Shown here piece after piece: positions 44,786 through 52,940 of a DNA stretch of 64,000 bases. The notes below the pieces were generated by a model, which was given only the letters and a program-made list of their open reading frames with translations, was not told the DNA's origin and did no database searches. Each line of letters begins with the position of its first letter. The first letter of the stretch is position 1. The stretch is from Roseiarcus sp963783175 (lineage in GTDB: Bacteria; Pseudomonadota; Alphaproteobacteria; Rhizobiales; Beijerinckiaceae): positions 1 through 64,000 of the forward strand of contig CAWANG010000035.1 of assembly GCA_963783175.1 (NCBI GenBank), given 5' to 3'. A program made the position numbers and the translations under genes.

Positions 44786-45961
44786 TCAAGCGACGGGATG
44801 CGGCAAGCTCATTTCGCGCGCCTGCTCGCCGGCGCGCAAGTCGAGATCGATCCGCGTCGTGCCCTCGATGCTCAAGACGAAATCGGCGCCATAGACCCCT
44901 CCGGGCGTCTGGAAGCCGGGTTCGAACTCACCGCCGATGACGCGCTCGGCGATGGCGACCGCGGCCAGCGCGGTAAAGTCGTATCCGTCCGCGGTCGTGA
45001 GTCGCGCCCGGCAGATGCGCCTCCAGGCGTCCTCAGCCTCGGCGACGATGACCGGACGGGCGAGCTGCCGCGCGCCCTCGGCAGGTCCCTCCGGCAGCGT
45101 CGCCGCGCCGAGGCGAAGGACCGAGCGCAGCACCGGCAATTGGAACGCTTCGCCGATCCGCGCGGTCAGCGGAGCGAGGACGCGGGCCGCCGCGCCGACC
45201 TCCATGTAAGCTTCGATGTTGGCGATGCCGGTCGTGTGATGAGCAGTCACGACATCCGGCCAGCTCAGCGCCATGCTCGTTCGATCGCCTTCGCCGTAGT
45301 CGAAGGCGCGCTCCATCCGGCCGATGGGAACGGACATGAGCCTGCCGTTCCGGCAGATGGCCACATCGGACGACATGAGCCCGAACGCGCTGCGGGCGGT
45401 GCCGCGCGAATAAAGCTTAGACCGGGTCATGCCGAGCCTGAGATATTTCGCGCCCGGTAGACGCCCCGCGACATGGGCGGCGAGGCAATCCGTCGCCACG
45501 ACCGACCACGCGGCGCCCGGCATGAGCATCACGCCCGCGCGGATCGCCTCCGAATCGCGCCCGAACGCCTCGCGGAAGACCGGCAGTTCGCCAGAGACGT
45601 CGAGATAGTGAGTCTCGGCGCGCAGGCACGCCTCGATCATCGGCGGCGCGGTGACCATGAAGGGACCGGCCGCGTGCACGACTGCGTCGACGTCCGATAC
45701 GGCCTCCGTCAGCGCCTCGATCGAGTCGAGGCTGACCGTCCGCCATGGCGTTCCGAGGAACTCGGCCTGCCGGCGCACGCGATCCTCATCCCGGCCGGCC
45801 AGCACCGGGGCCAGGCCGATCTCGACCGCCCTTTGCGCAATCAACCGGCCGGTGAAGCCGGTGGAGCCGTAGATCATCAGGCGGCGGCGCGCGCTCTTGC
45901 GCGGCTTAGGTCCCGTTTTGCCCCTGGTTCGACCGCCGCGGCCGTTCCGATCACTCGCCAT
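44786..45961 (-). CDS. saccharopine dehydrogenase/trans-acting enoyl reductase-like protein
   Basis: A 391-residue Rossmann protein. RRLMIYGSTGFTGRLIAQRA and GLAPVLAGRDEDRVRRQAEF are the NAD(P)-binding signature of the saccharopine-dehydrogenase-like family, which also contains mycobacterial trans-acting enoyl reductases. Next come VDAVVHAAGPFMVTAPPMIE and LRAETHYLDVSGELPVF. A basic leader of about 33 residues precedes the Rossmann core. I took the second in-frame ATG; an earlier one lies 27 bases upstream. Its place between the decarboxylase-like and prenyl synthase genes suggests reduction of an isoprenoid or acyl intermediate, which is inference. Confidence 0.85.
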   Translation of the reverse strand: MASDRNGRGGRTRGKTGPKPRKSARRRLMIYGSTGFTGRLIAQRAVEIGLAPVLAGRDEDRVRRQAEFLGTPWRTVSLDSIEALTEAVSDVDAVVHAAGPFMVTAPPMIEACLRAETHYLDVSGELPVFREAFGRDSEAIRAGVMLMPGAAWSVVATDCLAAHVAGRLPGAKYLRLGMTRSKLYSRGTARSAFGLMSSDVAICRNGRLMSVPIGRMERAFDYGEGDRTSMALSWPDVVTAHHTTGIANIEAYMEVGAAARVLAPLTARIGEAFQLPVLRSVLRLGAATLPEGPAEGARQLARPVIVAEAEDAWRRICRARLTTADGYDFTALAAVAIAERVIGGEFEPGFQTPGGVYGADFVLSIEGTTRIDLDLRAGEQAREMSLPHPVA

Positions 45962-45988
45962 GCCCCTGAGATCCCCCGCCCTCTCCAT

Positions 45989-47080
45989 TCACGTCCGTTC
46001 GAAGATCCAGGTGATCAGGCCGCGCAGAAAATCCTTGTCTCGCGACGCCGGCAGGCCGCCGAATATTCCGGCGAACTCATGCAAGGCCGCTCCGGCCAGC
46101 CCGTGGCCGATCTTGCGCGCATAGTCGAGCGAGCCGTAACGCTCCATCAGGTTTCTTATCCAAACGACGTCCTCCGCCCGCCGCTCGCTGCGAGGCGCTC
46201 CCAGGATTGTCCTCAGCTTGGCGCGCTCCGCCTGTGCGCCGCGGCGAAACGCATGGATCAGCATCAGCGTGCGCTTGCCCTCGAAGAGGTCGCCGAGCGC
46301 TTCCTTGCCGTAGCGATGGTCGGCGCCGAGATTGAGAAGGTCGTCTTGGATCTGGAACGCGGCGCCGAGGAAAAAGCCGAAGCGGACGAACCGATCGAGA
46401 TCGACCCGGCCTCGGGTTCCGATCATGGCGCCGACGCGCGTGGGGTAGATGACGGCGAGCCACGATGTCTTCTTCAACACCATGGTGAAATAGTCCTCGT
46501 CCTCGAGGTCCAGGACGTTGTCGCGCCGCCAGCCGAGCTCCATCGCTTGCCCTTCCGCAGACTCGCGCGCCATCCGCTCGGTATCGAGCAGCACGTCGAG
46601 CGCGAGTTGCGGACCGAGGTTTCGCCTGTTGTCGAGCAGCGGACGCAGGCTGAGCAGAAGCATGGCGTCGCCGGCGTTGAGGGCAAGCGGGACGCCGTGC
46701 AGCGAATGGAGCGCGGGCGCGCCGCGCCGCATCTCGCTCTCGTCCTCGATGTCGTCATGGACGAGGAAGGCGTTATGCAGGAGCTCAATCGCCACCGCGG
46801 AGCGCACGGCGTCCGACGAGCTGGCGCCGAACGCGCGCGCAGTCGCGATGCAGATGCTCGGGCGCATCATCTTGCCGCCGCGCCGAGGATAGTCGGCGGC
46901 GAGTTCGTAGAGGTACGGGCTGGGTTCCCCCGCCGCCAAATACGGCTTCATGGCGCCGAGAACTTCCAGACGGCACTCCTGAAGCAGCTCGGCGACAAGC
47001 GGGGGCGTCGCTGGTCCGGCTGATCGACCCCGCCGCGCCGGCCTAGTGATTGTCTTCTTCGGTGACCCGGACACTGACAT
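45989..47080 (-). CDS. polyprenyl diphosphate synthase
   Basis: An isoprenyl diphosphate synthase of about 360 residues. Helix D motif: FLVHDDIEDESEMRRGAPAL with DDxxD; second aspartate motif: GAAFQIQDDLLNLGADHRY. GGKMMRPSICIATARAFG binds IPP. It extends an allylic diphosphate with IPP, probably to GGPP or FPP; chain length cannot be read safely. The start overlaps the end of the preceding gene by 38 bases. ATG (47080) is close to GGAGG, while a GTG six bases later has better spacing. The C-terminal third (RYGSLDYARKIGHGLAGAA) is longer than in short-chain synthases. Confidence 0.9.
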   Translation of the reverse strand: MSVSGSPKKTITRPARRGRSAGPATPPLVAELLQECRLEVLGAMKPYLAAGEPSPYLYELAADYPRRGGKMMRPSICIATARAFGASSSDAVRSAVAIELLHNAFLVHDDIEDESEMRRGAPALHSLHGVPLALNAGDAMLLLSLRPLLDNRRNLGPQLALDVLLDTERMARESAEGQAMELGWRRDNVLDLEDEDYFTMVLKKTSWLAVIYPTRVGAMIGTRGRVDLDRFVRFGFFLGAAFQIQDDLLNLGADHRYGKEALGDLFEGKRTLMLIHAFRRGAQAERAKLRTILGAPRSERRAEDVVWIRNLMERYGSLDYARKIGHGLAGAALHEFAGIFGGLPASRDKDFLRGLITWIFERT

Positions 47081-47675
47081 AGCCTCCAGGCTCGTTCGTT
47101 TTGGAGTCGACGATCGCTCCGGTGTAGAGCCCGCTCGGGTGCTCGTCCGGGATGTTGACGACGAGCACATGACGTTGCCCGTCCCCCACCCGGAAGTGGA
47201 CGTCCCGAAGCGGCTCTTTTTCCCGGTCAGCGGAGTGTAGCGGCGGCACCGAGGGGCTAAAACCCGCCGGGCTCAAACTGAGATCCCACTTAACGTGGGC
47301 GCGCTTCTTGGACTTCACTTCGAGATCGACCGCCCCGCCGGCGGAAGCCGCGAATGCGCCGGGCCCGGCCATGCGCCGGACGGCGTCGAAAAAATCCATC
47401 CCCACGACGCCGAACTCTTTCGAGAGCCGGAGCGCGCGGTCGAGGCACATTTTCAGGTCCGAATCGAAATCCGCCGAACTGTAAGTTCCCGCGCGGAGGC
47501 GCTCGGCCGCTTTCTGGCCCTGGCGGATATGGTCGTCGACGACGCCATAGGCGAGTTCGACGGCCCGACTGATGACCTTCCTTTGGGCGCCGGGCGGACC
47601 TGCAGGCCCGCTCGTCGTCCGATTGGGCTCGGTGCGCTCAGGGTTCGGTTTTGTCGCGCGAGGAATTGTAGCCAT
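47043..47675 (-). CDS. two-part protein of unknown function in the isoprenoid operon
   Basis: I do not recognise this 210-residue protein. After a proline/threonine-rich leader, residues about 30-105 are helical (RKVISRAVELAYGVVDDHI, GQKAAERLRAGTYSSADFD), loosely phasin-like. Residues about 125-210 are beta-rich (HVKWDLSLSPAGFSP, RHVLVVNIPDEHPSGLYTG, IVDSKTNEPGGYVSVRVTEE), suggesting an immunoglobulin-like or ligand-binding sandwich. GGAGAGG precedes the chosen ATG. It lies between the FAD oxidoreductase and the prenyl synthase, overlapping the latter's start. Binding of a hydrophobic product or granule surface is only a guess. Confidence 0.8.
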   Translation of the reverse strand: MATIPRATKPNPERTEPNRTTSGPAGPPGAQRKVISRAVELAYGVVDDHIRQGQKAAERLRAGTYSSADFDSDLKMCLDRALRLSKEFGVVGMDFFDAVRRMAGPGAFAASAGGAVDLEVKSKKRAHVKWDLSLSPAGFSPSVPPLHSADREKEPLRDVHFRVGDGQRHVLVVNIPDEHPSGLYTGAIVDSKTNEPGGYVSVRVTEEDNH

Positions 47676-47709
47676 ATCAGCCTCTCCGATTGTCAGCGGC
47701 GCCCGCTGC

Positions 47710-49899
47710 TCAGGGATGATCGTACCCAATGATTTCTTTCAGCGCCGGCGAACCGGACAAAGCATGCGCCGCCAGCCGCCCCGACATCACCGCCGCCTCG
47801 ACGCAGCCGAGATTGAGCCCGCAACTCGTCCAGTCGCCAGCCACCGTCAGGTTGTCGTAGGTATTGTCAAGCGGCGATAAGCGATGCTCGGCGCTCCCAG
47901 GAATGGACTGCGTGTAGCGGTCGGTCGGGTTCACGTTCGCGACCCAGAACTGCGAATCGAAGCGGCTCCGGTCCGGCGCCCCCGCCTGCCGGCGGCGAGC
48001 AGGCGCCGCTTCGACGGATTGCTGATCGTTCGCGTCGACGAGCAGCTCCCACCGAAAGCCGCCCTCGGCGTCCGCAGCCTTCGGCCACAGGTGGCGCACC
48101 TGCCGGTCGAGAAAGTCGAGCGCGTTGCTGCGAACTTTCTCACGGCTCGCGACATAATAGCCGTCAGTCGCCACGGCTTCGCCCTCGTCGGGCTCGTGGA
48201 GCGCGCCGCAAAAGTAAGCGATGGTTTGCGGAGGCCGCCGCCAACCTTCGGCGGGGACAACCTGGCCCATGTCCGACCACGTGTCGAACGGCTTGACGAA
48301 AGCCGAGAGGGTCACCGGCGGCGGCTCCCACCCGAGTTGTTGCAGATCCTCGCTGAGCCAGAGTTGGAACGCCTGGGTGGCGACGGTCTTGACGCTCTCC
48401 GCCATCTTACGCCATCGGCTGTCTCTGGCAATGAATTCCTTGCAGACATAGGGGATGGCGCCGAGACCAACCCCGAGCACCACGAAATCGAAGTCGTGCG
48501 TCACCCTGAGCGTCCGGCTCGCCGTCTTCGTTCGCTCCCAGTGCGATTCGAAATCGCGCGCCTGGGCTTCGAGCGCCGCGCCGTTCTCGAGTTGTGCGTA
48601 GTGGGGATCGGACGGCCAGCAAGGCCGGCCATTGACGGTGACGAGAGGCCGATAGTCCCGGCCCCCCCGCACTTTCGCCTGCACGCTGAACTCGAGCGCC
48701 TCCACGTATGCGCGCTTGCCGCCGTCCCCCGGCGCGGGCTCGGAGAGCCTGACGTTTTCGAGGCGATGGAAGAACTTGAACTTGACCCCGCGGCGACGAA
48801 GGACCTCGTAGAACGGGGCGAAGACCACGTCGCCCATGCCCCGCCGCATCTTCCAGAAGAACGCGCCCCGGTAAGTGTAGAACATCCGGAAGCCGCCCCG
48901 CAGCGCATCGCCGGCCGCGAGCCGCGGACGGCTCGGATCGCCGCCCTCATAGGCGAACACAAGGTCGTAAAGCGCGCGCAGAAAAGATGAATTCAGCGCG
49001 TGCTCCGAGGCGCCGTTGAGCCGCAGCCATTCCCGGCAATCGAAGTGGTTGATCGCGTCGAGCCCGCGCGGGTCGGCGAGCAGGTCGAAGCGCACGACCC
49101 CAACCAGGACGGCGAGGACCAGATCGACGATCTCCCATCGCCGGCGCACCTCGTCGTTGGCCGCGACCAAATTTTCGACCCGAGCCTTGATGTTGGCGGC
49201 GACCGCTTCGACAAGCCGCAGTATGACCCCAGCGGGAAGTTTCGAGCCCATCTTCAGGCCGGCCTCCACGACCGCTAGCGCCTCGACCGCCGCCGCTGCG
49301 GTGGCCAGGAAGCCGTAACGCAGGAGAAAACTGGCCTTTTCGACGAGCGCGCCGGTCGAGGCGAGGTCACCGGTCCCGCCCTCGTTCCCATGCGACGAAC
49401 TTATCGTTTCGACGCCGACGAGCAGCGTGCGCAGAAGGATCGCCGATCGAATGACGTAGTTTCGGAGGCTGAGCGGATCGGTGGTCGGCGGGTCCCCGGG
49501 TAGACCGTCCGCGGGCGGAAAATGGGCGGTAAGATGGGCCCACCCGTCGCCGCGACGATGCGGCTCGCTGATCGCGATATGCGGATCGGGAAAGAACGCG
49601 TCGCGCCAATCCTCGTGGCGGCGGGCCCGCGATCCGGCGCCGAGCTCGGCATAGCATTCGCGCAGAAGCTTGAACGCGTTCTCGTAATAGCCAAGCCAGA
49701 TGTGCAGACCGTGTTCTTCGATTCGTCCCGCCGGCCCGCGGCCGGACGCCCCCTTGCCGCCGAGCCGCCACCCGGTCTGATAGACCGTCAGCTGATAGCG
49801 TCCTTTGTGCTCCGGGCGCGTCAGTTCGAACGCCGCGGCCATCGAGGCGCAGCCTCCGCCGATCACCGCGACTTTGATCGGCCGTGACTGCTGCCCCAT
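47710..49899 (-). CDS. large FAD-dependent oxidoreductase, amine oxidase/desaturase-like
   Basis: A 729-residue flavoprotein. KVAVIGGGCASMAAAFELTR with YQLTVYQTGWRLGGKGASGR is the dinucleotide-binding and GG-motif region of the amine oxidase/phytoene desaturase superfamily, and RIEEHGLHIWLGYYENAF follows. The C-terminus YDNLTVAGDWTSCGLNLGCV then EAAVMSGRLAAHAL is the FAD-closing motif. It is longer than phytoene desaturases (about 500) because of a helical insert at about residues 150-290. First gene of the operon that includes a prenyl diphosphate synthase, so oxidation or desaturation of an isoprenoid is plausible. Substrate unknown. Confidence 0.87.
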   Translation of the reverse strand: MGQQSRPIKVAVIGGGCASMAAAFELTRPEHKGRYQLTVYQTGWRLGGKGASGRGPAGRIEEHGLHIWLGYYENAFKLLRECYAELGAGSRARRHEDWRDAFFPDPHIAISEPHRRGDGWAHLTAHFPPADGLPGDPPTTDPLSLRNYVIRSAILLRTLLVGVETISSSHGNEGGTGDLASTGALVEKASFLLRYGFLATAAAAVEALAVVEAGLKMGSKLPAGVILRLVEAVAANIKARVENLVAANDEVRRRWEIVDLVLAVLVGVVRFDLLADPRGLDAINHFDCREWLRLNGASEHALNSSFLRALYDLVFAYEGGDPSRPRLAAGDALRGGFRMFYTYRGAFFWKMRRGMGDVVFAPFYEVLRRRGVKFKFFHRLENVRLSEPAPGDGGKRAYVEALEFSVQAKVRGGRDYRPLVTVNGRPCWPSDPHYAQLENGAALEAQARDFESHWERTKTASRTLRVTHDFDFVVLGVGLGAIPYVCKEFIARDSRWRKMAESVKTVATQAFQLWLSEDLQQLGWEPPPVTLSAFVKPFDTWSDMGQVVPAEGWRRPPQTIAYFCGALHEPDEGEAVATDGYYVASREKVRSNALDFLDRQVRHLWPKAADAEGGFRWELLVDANDQQSVEAAPARRRQAGAPDRSRFDSQFWVANVNPTDRYTQSIPGSAEHRLSPLDNTYDNLTVAGDWTSCGLNLGCVEAAVMSGRLAAHALSGSPALKEIIGYDHP

Positions 49900-50490
49900 G
49901 ACCGCCCTCGTTTTGGACCGCGACGCGGACCTGACCCGGAACCCGAACTCACGGCGTCAATCAAAACCACCGCGTCGGAGCACATTCCGGAGCCGGTCAA
50001 CGCCTTCCTTCGTGCGGCTTGCGACCGATCGAGATGAGCGCCAGGCCTTCCGCAACGCTTCTTATCGTTACCCCGTGGCAAGGCGTCGAGTACGGATCGA
50101 TTGGTCTTCCCGCAGCCAAGGGCGACTATAGTGGCCGCAATCGTTCCGTGGCAATCGTCTTCGTCAGCTATATGCGCCTTCGAAATGGGTTCGCCCGACA
50201 TGAGCGCCGCGGCTGGGCACGGTCGCAGACGGGGCGAACCCGGTCGCGGATCGGCCCTACGCCGCCAGGGAGGACGGAGCCGGACAGATCGCCGCCGCCC
50301 CTCTAGCCTACCGCAGTTCGAGAGCGTTCACTACGGCCGTTCAATTTCGAAGCAGGAACATGTGACGAAAGTGTCTTTCCGCATCGGTCGGCGTGTGCCA
50401 CAATTCGGGTGATGGGCGTGCCGCCTTTCCGGCGGCTCACTCGATGCAGACCGCAAAAATTGTCGATACGCTTCATGTGTTTGAAAGACT
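49900..50490. other. 591-bp divergent intergenic region
   Basis: No gene is supported. It separates the leftward FAD oxidoreductase operon from the rightward chorismate-lyase-like gene and should contain both promoters. Base composition falls from GC-rich to mixed toward the right end. Short open frames here have no coding-like sequence. Confidence 0.6.
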
Positions 50491-51033
50491 TTGATAGTGT
50501 CCGCGCTCAATATTCTTGAAAAACTTGGAAGCATCGAATCTCGCTCCTTGACGCAATTGCAGCGCATTCTTATCGTTACCGACGGCACCTTGACCGAAAT
50601 CCTCGAGGCGGCCTTTCTTGAGCGCATTCGTTTGGTCAAAATATCGCAAGAAACTGTTTCTACCACGACTTCTGACGCACAACTTGTCCCTGTGCGCGGA
50701 GAGGTTTTTCTGGAGAGAAAAATACTTCTTCAGGGAACAAAATCGAACAAGAACTACGTCTATGCGGAATCCGTAATTGCGATTAATCGCTTGCCGCCTC
50801 GTTTCGACGAAGAGCTCGTTCGCTCCGATACCCCGCTCGGCCAATTATGGCTCGAACATAGACTTGAAACATTCAAAGAATTGATTGGGGCGCGGTATGA
50901 ACGCGCCGGCGAGCGGAGCAAGCACTTCTCGTGCGATGCTTCCGCCATGCTGCTGGCCCGCGCTTATCGAGTATCTTCAGCTGCCGTGCCGGTAATGGTC
51001 ATTTCCGAATATTTTCCCGTTGAATGGGATTGA
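50491..51033 (+). CDS. DUF98-type chorismate lyase-like protein
   Basis: A 180-residue protein resembling the DUF98 chorismate pyruvate-lyase family, which converts chorismate to 4-hydroxybenzoate and pyruvate. Supporting regions: LQRILIVTDGTLTEILEAAF, then RGEVFLERKILLQG, YVYAESVIAINRLPPRF, and TPLGQLWLEHRLETFKELIG. Relatives occur in mycobacteria (phenolic glycolipid) and photosynthetic organisms. The codon and base use is clearly lower in GC than in the flanking operon, suggesting transfer. The start is uncertain (TTG or a GTG six bases on; no good ribosome site). A terminator follows directly. Confidence 0.75.
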   Translation: MIVSALNILEKLGSIESRSLTQLQRILIVTDGTLTEILEAAFLERIRLVKISQETVSTTTSDAQLVPVRGEVFLERKILLQGTKSNKNYVYAESVIAINRLPPRFDEELVRSDTPLGQLWLEHRLETFKELIGARYERAGERSKHFSCDASAMLLARAYRVSSAAVPVMVISEYFPVEWD

Positions 51034-51042
51034 CTTGAGTGC

Positions 51043-51063
51043 AGGCCGCAATCGGCCTTTTTT
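51043..51063 (+). terminator. Rho-independent terminator
   Basis: AGGCCG, loop CAAT, CGGCCT, then TTTTT. It begins ten bases after the chorismate-lyase-like stop codon. Confidence 0.8.
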
Positions 51064-52029
51064 GCAACCGTCGAAATAGTCGAAATAGTTGCGCGCAGTC
51101 GGGAGACGGCAGTCCCCCTTTTGATCCTCGCAAGGCTTGAGCAAAGACATGCGCCGAATTGGTACCCTGGCCGGCACATAATCCCGGTCCGCACCATCCG
51201 TAGCCGTCCGACAACTTGGCTATTTTTCAGAGAGTTGCGCGCCGCGTCGCCTTCCTGTTCGCGAAAGCGCAGCAAGAGCAACTTGCCGACCGGACCATCG
51301 ACGAAGCGCCCGTCCCACAGTCAGCGGCCAGTGAGCCGAATGGCTGACTTGCCGTGCGCTTTCGGCCGAAGGGTAACGGGTTTCGCTGAGCAGCGAGGAG
51401 ACCCCCCTACCCCCCACGCCCGCGACCCTGCGCAGCCCCCCCCGGGGTCCGGCAATCGAACCCGTGTGTCCATTCGACCGATCCATCCGCCCACTTTCTC
51501 CGATTCTTCTAATGAATTTCGGTGCTTTTTTTGGGGAGTACGCGAGGTCGTTTTGCCAAAGAAAAGACCGATCCTTGCGGCACTACGGAGTTCGGCGAAA
51601 CCGCCGTTCCCTCCGCGAAGTTCCCAACGTTTGCGGAATTGGCCCGTTTCGCCGCGTGTGGTTTCTAGGCGAGCGAACGTGGCCAGAGTTTGAGTGAGGG
51701 AGCCGCGCGTCGATGATCCACTTCAGCTGCAGCATGGAGCTTAGGGCCCTGTTGGACTCGCGGTGTCGGGCCGAGCGTTGGGCTAAGGTCTCGCTTCCCA
51801 GTAAATGATTGAAATTGCTTAATGCAGTGGGCTAGCCGGCATCAAATTGACGTGATAAGTGTCTGAAAATACAGATCTTACAATGGCAAAGCAGACTGTG
51901 GTACCAACAAACACACCAACGAATTTGCTGGCTTGCTGTGCAGAAACCGGGACCATTGCAGACGGAGGTGGGGGAATCGATTAGCCTTCAGAACCGGCAA
52001 ACGCTCGAAAAGCTGGTTTCAGGTAACAC
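51064..52029. other. 966-bp region without a supported gene
   Basis: A GTCGAAATA direct repeat occurs just after the terminator. Open frames exist on both strands but none shows recognisable domains, a ribosome site or consistent coding character. A CAATCGAACCC string near 51453 recalls a tRNA T-arm, but the pairing partners are missing. It looks like decayed accessory sequence. Confidence 0.5.
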
Positions 52030-52674
52030 ATGGACGATAAACGCCCAGAGAATGGATTTTTCCAAGCTAACACCCTTCTTGCAGATTTTGGCTATTGGGC
52101 AAAAATGCCAAAATGGACCGAGCATGAAGCTGCCGCGATCCTATTGGGCATAAATCCCAACTATATATTTCCTGGGGCCCTATCAGGTCGCTCTCCCCCA
52201 AACAAACATCAGTACGATGGCCTGCTCGAAGCGGCCAGGCGCGCGGCAACCTATGATCGGGTCGGCAGCTCTCAAACCCCTGCTGACTGGATCGAATGGG
52301 CCGAACACTTCGAACATCCTCTGCCGGAGGTTCTTGCATCGGAGGTGGAGAAATGGAATGCACCTTCGACCCATGAGGCGACGATCGCGCAGCTAAAAGC
52401 CAAGGTTGCGGCTCTGACTGAGCAAACCCGACAAGCCAAGCAGTCATCTCCCGCGGCTGCAGAAAATCCAAATCCTCGCGAACGCGACACGATGTTGCGA
52501 ATGCTCATTGCCATGGCAATCAGCAAATACGGCTACAATCCAAAGTCTTCACGAAATGAGACGGCCCAACTAATCGTGTGGGACGTTGAGAAAGCGGGGC
52601 TTCGTACGTCCCCTGATACCGTTCTGAAATATCTGCGTCAGGGCGCAGAACTACTACCTCCGAATGAAGCTTGA
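52030..52674 (+). CDS. hypothetical accessory protein
   Basis: A 214-residue soluble protein I cannot name. The N-terminal part has WAKMPKWTEHEAAAILLGIN, a pattern seen in several accessory proteins of Proteobacteria. The middle is a coiled-coil-prone helix (ATIAQLKAKVAALTEQTRQA). The C-terminal 70 residues (RERDTMLRMLIAMAISKYGY, then TVLKYLRQGAELLP) recur in such proteins and may form a small helical DNA-binding or oligomerisation unit. Lower GC than the surroundings and isolation in non-coding sequence indicate acquired DNA. The ATG has AGGTAACAC upstream, weak. Confidence 0.75.
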   Translation: MDDKRPENGFFQANTLLADFGYWAKMPKWTEHEAAAILLGINPNYIFPGALSGRSPPNKHQYDGLLEAARRAATYDRVGSSQTPADWIEWAEHFEHPLPEVLASEVEKWNAPSTHEATIAQLKAKVAALTEQTRQAKQSSPAAAENPNPRERDTMLRMLIAMAISKYGYNPKSSRNETAQLIVWDVEKAGLRTSPDTVLKYLRQGAELLPPNEA

Positions 52675-52940
52675 CAAAGATATAAGGCCAAAGACTACCA
52701 CCAAGTCAGAATTGCCCAACCTTTCCATTAATCCAGAATGACCCGACGCTAAGCTTTTACTCGGTGCCCACACGAATTTTGCTGCTCATCCCGGCGTTAC
52801 GGGGATCGTCTTTGCGGTCGGCTCTTCTGCGCGGCTGGGGCGCTCCGGCTTTCGAACGTATTTGAGGTCTTTGCCAAACGCCAACAGCAAATGCTTATGA
52901 GACCTTAGGATGCTTTCCCACTGCGAGAGGAAGTGAGCCG

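Noticed and set aside
50019..50306. 95-residue open frame before the chorismate-lyase-like gene
   Set aside because: No ribosome site, no domain, composition unlike a protein (arginine/proline-rich end).
51430..51480. tRNA-like string (CAATCGAACCC)
   Set aside because: On the minus strand the T-loop resembles GGTTCGATT, but the position after it is G instead of C and no acceptor or anticodon arms can be found.
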